Origin: Carya illinoinensis
Taxonomy: Eukaryota; Streptophyta; Magnoliopsida; Fagales; Juglandaceae
NCBI RefSeq assembly: GCF_018687715.1
Contig: NC_056752.1
Location: 248,001-312,000, forward strand
Reading direction: 5' to 3'
DNA: 64,000 bases
A model generated the notes under the pieces. That model did not search any database, was not told the DNA's origin, and worked only from the letters and a program-made list of their open reading frames with translations. The translations under genes were made by a program, and so were the position numbers. The stretch's first letter is position 1. Every line of letters starts with the position of its first letter. Positions 57,441 to 64,000 of the stretch are shown here, in pieces.

Positions 57441-57512
57441 AAATAAATCCTTAACTACTTAAAAACTACTACAACAAAAACCCACAACAAATCGCAAACA
57501 ACAACTCGATTC

Positions 57513-57514
<2 letters not shown>

Positions 57515-57544
<30 letters not shown>
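57515..57544 (+). repeat. (GA)n microsatellite
   Basis: Fifteen uninterrupted GA units. Confidence 0.95.
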
Positions 57545-57547
<3 letters not shown>

Positions 57548-57666
57548 TCTGAGAAATTGAAAAGAATAGAAGAGAGGAGGATGAGACAAAGAGGACATGG
57601 GCCACACCGCTTTAGTGATTGCAAGAGGGAGAGAGGGCAGCAGCATCGAGAGGCTAAGAGCTAGAT

Positions 57667-57691
57667 GAGAGAGAGAGAGAGAGAGAGAGAG
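57667..57691 (+). repeat. (GA)n microsatellite
   Basis: About twelve GA units. Confidence 0.95.
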
Positions 57692-57775
57692 GAAAAGATC
57701 TATCGAGAGTGGTAATTAAAGTTAACCCCATAATAATGTTGTTTCGACGTTTGTTATTTATATATATATATATAA

Positions 57776-58003
57776 GGGCAATGCTACTATGCCACTCAAC
57801 GTTTATCGCTAGGCACGCTGCCCAAACAAATTTTTTTCTTTTTTTCTTTTCACATTTTTTAATATATTTAAATATTTTTAAAAAATAAAAAAAAAAAATA
57901 CACCAATACACTTTAAATCACTTTCTTAATCACTAAGTATCAAAAAAAATTGAGCAGCAATCAACTAGAGCGGTCAAATAGGAGGGGCATAGAAGCTTTA
58001 TCC
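57776..58003. mobile_element. Mutator-like MITE
   Basis: 228 bp. Left end GGGCAATGCTACTATGCC and right end (reverse complement) GGATAAAGCTTCTATGCC pair imperfectly. It is flanked by TATATATAA at 57767-57775 and 58004-58012, a 9-bp target duplication, although the sequence is low-complexity. AT-rich centre, no coding capacity. Confidence 0.7.
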
Positions 58004-58160
58004 TATATATAATATATGTTATCAAAATGATGCCGTTTTAATAACAAATATTATATATATATATATATTTAATGCGAAGGGAGGCGAGCCTGGCCCAGCC
58101 CCAACTCCCTCCCGTGAGCAGGGCCTGCACCTCTCAAGCAGGCTGAGGCGGTGGACGGCA

Positions 58161-58330
58161 CCGCCCCCCACCCCTAATGATGCCCAATGCTCTCCCTGGC
58201 ACAAACCAGCAGCCATATACAACTTTCTATTTGATAATATCAGGGGGCCGCCCACCCCTAATGATACCCAATGCTCTCCCAGGCACAAACCAGCAGCCAT
58301 ATACAACTTTCTATTTGATAATATCATTAC
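58161..58330. repeat. 84-bp tandem duplication next to a GC-rich hAT-like end
   Basis: Two copies with period 84: each has CCACCCCTAATGAT, CCCAATGCTCTCCC, GGCACAAACCAGCAGCCATA and CTTTCTATTTGATAATATCA, with only a few differences. The GC-rich stretch at 58078-58175 to their left ends, on the minus strand, as TAGGGGTGGGGGGCGG, like a hAT terminus. Confidence 0.8.
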
Positions 58331-58905
58331 ACACCCTTTCAAAACCCAATCACAGAGCATCTATCCAAATATAGGAATAAAAAGGAACTAAGACTATTCC
58401 AGTCACACTACACACACACAGAGCCAAGGGATAGCTGGAATATAACAATCTTTTCATTTAATTCAAATACTTATTGTGAAAGGACTGAACCAAGTTTTGA
58501 ATACATGCTCCCGAGATAGTTTACTCTTAGACGTTAAAGAGACTGCATATGTCACTATTCAAATGTACAACTGCAAGAAAAATACCGAGTCTTCCCAAGG
58601 TAGCAAAACCTGTGCACTTTGTAATTGTACCACTACGAAATAAGAATACACATTGTATTATGCCTCCCTGGTTCTTCAGTTGAAATTCCGAGATCATGAA
58701 GAAGCATGAAACGAAAGGTTTAATCTCAAAAGGCCACGACAGATTTCTATTCAATCACAAAGATCATCAGTATGGTTGTCAATCATAGCCTGCATGGATA
58801 ACGAGTCATTACCGCTGGAAGCCACCAACATCCGACTTGTATGATAATTGAAGTATAATCCCGATTTCCAATATCTGAAAAGCAGCTGGTCTACTCGGCA
58901 CAAGG
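58331..58905. other. Downstream flank and likely 3' UTR of the PIF3-like gene
   Basis: No other gene seen. Contains a short CACACACACAC run at about 58410. The part nearest 58905 is probably 3' UTR (gene is on the minus strand). Confidence 0.55.
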
Positions 58906-61900
58906 TCATTTCCGTTCACAGTTGAGAGCTGCATTGCCGGTAACATCTGGGGCTTGACCATTATTTTGCACCAAAGTAGACGATTCAAATGCTGAATTTG
59001 TACTTGGACACTGGCATTAGGAAAAAAAAAAGTAAAATATTAGGGGATTCTGGCAGAGTGCAACTCAATTAAATAGTCGAAGGAAACCTTTTGTGATAAA
59101 GAGTTGAAGTTTGGAAGGTTAGTCAAGTTTAATACATGTCTTTTTATATTAATTATGCTACTTACAAACTTGGCATATAACACACCACTTACTGTGAGGC
59201 CTATCATATTTACAAAAAGAGCAAGTACTGATATTTTTTTTTTGTACGTTGATGTGGCAGCCTTCCATATCAACCGTGTGGTTGGTGTCAATAGACTTAC
59301 AAATAGATTTATTCATTCATTTAAGAGTTTGACTTCATGAGCAAACAAAACAATTCTTTTATGAAACCCCAACTCTCTGTTTGAAGAGAACATCCCACGC
59401 ATGAGGGCTGCTTGCCCAAATAAAAATTTGAAGTACCAACCAGCATTAATCTGACCTTGTCTAGCTATCCAGCCAAGGTTCAGTATCTTCATCACATTTC
59501 TTACATAATTTTCTCAACCTTTTGGTTACTAGTGCCCATATAAATGTCTACCCCATGTCTGTACCGTCATCCTACAAGACTCTGCTTGCCAATAAAGAAA
59601 GCCAACAATCATGCATAGAACTTCAAGAAATATCGAGTCATTATTTCTTCTCAAACCTTTGGAAATAGATGCTAACCCCGACAAGTCATAATGAGAAAGT
59701 ATTGCAAAAAAAATTCAGAGACCATGAACTAAGAAATATGATAGCTTAACAACCAATAAAAGAAAGGAGAGAGAGTAGCTTGCTTATATTTTTGCTTTCG
59801 CCGTTCCATAGAGACAGATGAGAGTTCTGGCCTCATTTAAGAGAAAATTTGCCAGTGAAATGTATAATCTTCCACCTTTTAGTCTTCACATCTGTTGTCA
59901 TAATTTTATTTAGTGATACATTTACAATAAATTTATGCTGAGTCTACCTTAATCACATTTTCAAAATATTGTACGTTTCTTTTCCTGCAAAAAATGCACA
60001 AACCTTTTTAGATGTCTCATTCATTGAGCTATTGGCACCAGCGCTGTGCGTCACTTGAGGATTAATGGTCTGCATTGGATCCTTTGAGGTGGAAGCTAGA
60101 GCTGAATCCCCATTTTCGATAGGACCTACCACCCCACAGGCATTCGGTCCAGCAGCTGATTTCACAAGAGGCCCTCCCGACAGAGGAATTATGGGTGCAC
60201 ATGGCATCGACATGGGAATTCCTTGACTAGGAAGCCCAAACATCTGAAGGTTAGATCCTGCCATTGCATGAAAAGCAGTGCGTCCGGATATAGGTGGGCC
60301 GGGTAAATGTGCTCCTTGCACAGGGGGCACCTGAATCATAGGATACCCAGAAGATCCACCATTCATGTCGGGCATGCCCATCCCAAAACTCATTCCCATT
60401 CCCATTCCAAGACCCATGGGAGAGAAATGAGCCATATGAGGTGCACTCATTTGTTGCATTCCTGTCGGTAACATCATAGGTGGCATATACAAACCAGCTC
60501 CCATGGACATAATCTGCATAACAATGTGAATAATGTTCATGTTACAATTGGATTATCCAAATCCTGCAAAAATAAAATTGAAAAAACTATTTGGTCAAGA
60601 AAGAGAAAAGAGTGCTTACTTGCACTTGAAATTGAAGCATCTTAAGATACTCAATGGCCTCATCAAGCATTGATGCTTTATCCACCTTATAATGCCAAAA
60701 ACCAAATGTCAGAATAACAGAGAATGAAGAAAATATCCTTTTTAGCTGGTTAAGCTCAATGTTACAATCTTCTATAAGATACATCACTTTCAGAATTAAC
60801 TAAATTTGTCAAGCAACCAAATTAGGTTAGCATCAAACTCGGAAACCTTGCACACATTTGAGCTTTTAGCTATAGAATCATAAACACAGTTATCCACTAA
60901 TATAAAGTAATTCCACTTCCATTAGGTCAAATTCTAAGCCATGGTCTTAGATTTAGGTAATTGATCCAATTACAAAGTTTAAACAACGTATGTCCATCTA
61001 GCAAATCTTGCACAAAACTGTAACAGAAAATGTAAACCTTATTGCAGTTTGGTATGAGTTCTTGTAATGCACGCATCTTCTCGTTAATCCTATCTCTTCG
61101 CCTCTGTTTGTAGAAGTCCAAAAAGAGTACCAGTTACAAACTTATAGTTAAGAAATAAGGCAGTGAAGAAACCATAAATGAAATAACGACATTCTTTATT
61201 GCAAATGCTAGTCTTGAATGGTATTGCTCACCCTTTCTGATAGATTATGCACTTCTGCTGCTCGGCTTCTCTTAGAACCCGTACCCCCTCGACCAGGAGC
61301 TGCTTTTTTTGTACCCACTGATTCCTGCTCAACGTCCTGGACATAGTAGTGTTTTCTTTGGTAAAGAGAGAAAAGTGACACGATAAGACCAACAAATACT
61401 GAGAAGATGTAAAACCAACACTTTTAACTTACTTCACTATGGCATTCAGACTCTTCAGTGTCATGACCTTTCCTCTTCAAATTAAGTGTTGGATCGTCCG
61501 AAGCTCTTTCCACACTATTGCCTGAGCAAACAGAAGAAGAAGGAACAACAGGCTCTTTAGTCTTCTCACAATCTCGTAGTCCTTTCGTTGCACTTTCCCC
61601 AAGGACTTGATTGGAGGTTTTTTCATTCTTAGAGGCATCCTGTTGACAAACAGCCTCAGATTGAATAGTGGCAATCGGTTCCTCAACAGGCTTATCATCC
61701 AGTGGTTTTAAATCAACCTTAGATGGGAATGCGACAGGTTGGCAATGGGAACTTGATTCTTTCCGGGAACCACTACTTGAATCGATAATTGTTGATTCAG
61801 GAGAATTTTTACTAGGTGCAGCAGAACCTTTATCCTTGCTCGCTATCCTTTGCATGCTTGATCCCGAACCAGCCATCAGGCCAATGTTCTGAAGATTTGC

Positions 61901-62916
61901 TTTCACAAGAGCAGCCGGTCGTGAGAAATGAGAAAAATTCATCAGATTGGAGTTATTGCCAGGCGGCCTTGGATCTTTCTTCTGCAACTGTATGCTATAA
62001 AATCCATCTGCAGCAGATGCAACCCGTGTTGAATCTCCAGACAGACTGTGGTGCATGACGTTGCCAGTATTATTGCCAGTGACATCTGAAACCCTTGATC
62101 TAAGTGATGGAAGTGATGTTTGGCATTGTTGTGACACCGAGTGGAATGGACGAAAACTAGTTCTAGATATTGTGGCCTCGCCACCTCCCACTTGCGAAAC
62201 CTTTGACACATCCCCCTGTCCTAAACTCCCACCATCATTTACAGAATCAGTATGGCAATCCCTACAGACCATATTACAACTATTTCTCTTGTCATCAGAT
62301 GACACATTATTATCGGTGGATGGTTCATTTACAGTGACACAAGAAAATTCAGGCAAGAAGTCAGAACAATATTCATGCTGTAAAGGTTCATCGATTGGAT
62401 AATTCAACCAAGGCATCATGTCATCATCTTGACTCAAATCAATTTCACTAGACGGCACCGACATTGGGATTTCACTCAATACAGAGTCTAAGACGCCAAA
62501 CTTCCCCACCTTTGAACTGTTGCCATTTCCCATATCTTTATCTCTTGTCTTAACGGTGTGAGATGGTAAACAGTAAGATGGTAAGCTGTTACTAGTTGGG
62601 CTCTTTCTTGCTCTGCTGGACTGACCTTGCTTCAAAATCTGACCATTTTCCCATACAAGCTCAAAAAGGTCATTCTCAGGTCTGCATCATAATAACCCAC
62701 ACGAACAGGAACAATAATAATGAAAAAACGACCAAAGATCAAATAGAAACACCAAACCCAATCCACTGGCGTGAACGAATGCATTCCAAAGAAATAAAGT
62801 AAAAGCAGGTGAAACTGAGCTTACAGAAAAGATAGATCAGTTGAACACGTTGTGTTCTTCTCTTGATTAGAATCTAGCTTCCCTTTAGCCATTCGATACA
62901 GCTCAGACAAAGGCAT
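58906..62916 (-). CDS. PIF3: PIF3-like phytochrome-interacting bHLH transcription factor, seven exons
   Basis: Coding exons on the minus strand: 62916-62825, 62681-61433, 61336-61232, 61103-61038, 60685-60620, 60513-60004, 59010-58906; every intron has GT...AG borders and all phases fit, giving 730 residues. The phytochrome-B-binding (APB) motif ELVWENGQI is at residues 38-46. A region like the phytochrome-A-binding (APA) motif of PIF3 (NFSHFSRPA) is at about 278. The bHLH spans about 468-526, with basic residues [15 protein letters not shown] including the His-Glu-Arg set that reads a G-box, and helix 2 [21 protein letters not shown] Met/Gly/Pro-rich region follows. PIF3 acts in the nucleus as a light-labile regulator of seedling growth. 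No defect seen. The last exon is short, and its use is inferred from splice sites and similarity, so it is the least certain. Confidence 0.93.
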
Positions 62917-63704
62917 GATGGAGAGGTGGAAACACACTTCGTTCCTCAAAAATGCCCCAGGTTCAACCCATCCATTTTTGGGAGCATCAACTCACTACTT
63001 TTACTTCTCGATGCACAGTTCAAAGAACCAAACAAATAGAAACCCAACAAGAATTTAAGACCCAAGCCTGTCCAAAACCCCACTATAAGACAATCCCAGT
63101 TGAACTTACAGGGCCGAAAAGGAAAGGGCACTCCTTTTATGGTTATAATTCACAATACCAAAGTCTTTGTCAGGGGTATATAATATAGAAAATTGCAAAT
63201 TCTAATTAAGAATCAAGTATCAGTCAAACCAATTCTTTAATGGTTTCCAATGAAACAAAAACCCTCCAAAATCTTAGTTTAAAACTTTGATCTTTTCCGC
63301 TTTTTTAATCATTAAATAGCAACCCAAGAAAAAGGAACAAAATATAAATATACACAGATCATCAAATCAAAAACCTCAAACAAACACCACTAACTTTGCA
63401 CATAAAATCACAGGAAGGGGTGCAACTTGTAGACCCGCTAAAACAACGCTACCCAATTTTCAACTGTGAAAAATCCATATAATTCATTAAAAAGAAACAA
63501 CAAATCTTTGGAAAATCTGATCCTCCTCGAACTAGTCAAGTTTTGCTAATCCATATGCATTAAAAAAGTAAAATTTTGGTCACAGATCAGAATAGATGTT
63601 CCCAAAAGTGCAAGCGTCAAGAGTTTGTGGCTAAGGTCAGAGAGGAGGAGGGGGTTGGGGATACAAGTCGACGTAGAAGACGGCGAAAGGCTTGCAGACT
63701 TGCA

Positions 63705-63738
<34 letters not shown>

Positions 63739-64000
63739 CGAGCTTAACCACAGTTAGTGGTTGTTATCATGGTTAAGTCTCTTTTTCTAATGGGGTGCGG
63801 GCCCATGTCTGTGTGGACCTTAGGTTAACATTTTTTATTATCCCAATTTAAATCCAAACAGTTAAGAAAGGTGTTGTGTTGCGATTGGATTACCAAACTC
63901 ATTCGGCCTAACATTTATTTCACACCCAGTATGGAGGAAGGGTGGGCAGGTGCCCCAATTGGTGTGGTAGGTTTGTCCCTGTTCTCTGTATTTGAATACT
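62917..64000 (-). promoter_or_regulatory. 5' leader and upstream region of the PIF3-like gene
   Basis: The region upstream of the start codon; leader introns are possible but not placed. It holds a GA run (CT on the gene's strand) at 63704-63738, common in plant 5' UTRs and promoters. No other gene is recognised; the small open frames look random. Confidence 0.55.
63704..63738 (+). repeat. GA-rich microsatellite in the PIF3-like leader or promoter
   Basis: GA repeat with a single interruption (GACAGA). On the gene's strand it is a CT tract, about 800 bases upstream of the start codon. Confidence 0.9.

Noticed and set aside
61668..62402. Plus-strand frames opposite the large PIF3-like exon
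   Set aside because: Shadows of the coding minus strand.

Overview
The window is nuclear DNA of a flowering plant, most likely a woody eudicot. It has an intron-containing PIF3-type phytochrome-interacting transcription factor, AT-rich intergenic DNA, GA/CT microsatellites and many plant-type transposons of nearly every class. The MITE families look like ones I associate with Fagales (walnut, hickory, oak); that is an impression, not a search result. There are no bacterial features.

Only two host genes can be supported. A two-exon gene at 31329-35177 (+) encodes an acidic protein of about 960 residues with twelve tandem repeats of about 40 residues and a short basic tail. A seven-exon gene at 62916-58906 (-) encodes a PIF3-like bHLH factor of about 730 residues that appears intact.

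Almost everything else is transposon-derived. Left part (1-17.5 kb): non-coding DNA with a MITE, a decayed LINE (4.05-7.6 kb), a Ty3/gypsy LTR with primer-binding site (7.6-10.05 kb, containing a 36-G run), the 5' half of a hAT element (10.1-12.02 kb) abutting a copia RT/RNase H fragment (12.02-13.3 kb), and a CACTA-like subterminal repeat array (14.9-15.9 kb). At 17536-24213 there is a complete but decayed PIF/Harbinger element with matching ends, TAA target duplications and both of its proteins, itself carrying a LINE fragment. From 24.9 to 30.2 kb lie a decayed retroelement ORF with its LTR, a second inverted LTR of the same family inside a LINE fragment, and a cluster of three MITEs, one nested in another.

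Between the two host genes sits a full-length, apparently intact LINE (37322-42980) with two open ORFs, a poly(A) tail and a perfect target duplication of about 16 bp. Then comes a nested stack at 44238-56656: a minus-strand copia element whose RT is interrupted by a hAT MITE (8-bp duplication) and whose integrase is interrupted by a 7.2-kb gypsy element (5-bp duplication) that has lost RT, RNase H and most of integrase. The last transposon features (56.7-58.3 kb) are a LINE RNase H fragment, a Mutator-like MITE and an 84-bp tandem duplication, just downstream of the PIF3-like gene.

I did not find a novel multi-gene system. The most notable items are the young LINE, the datable nested stack, the pol-deleted gypsy element, the higher-order repeat in the acidic protein, and the palindromic telomere-motif array inside the hAT remnant.
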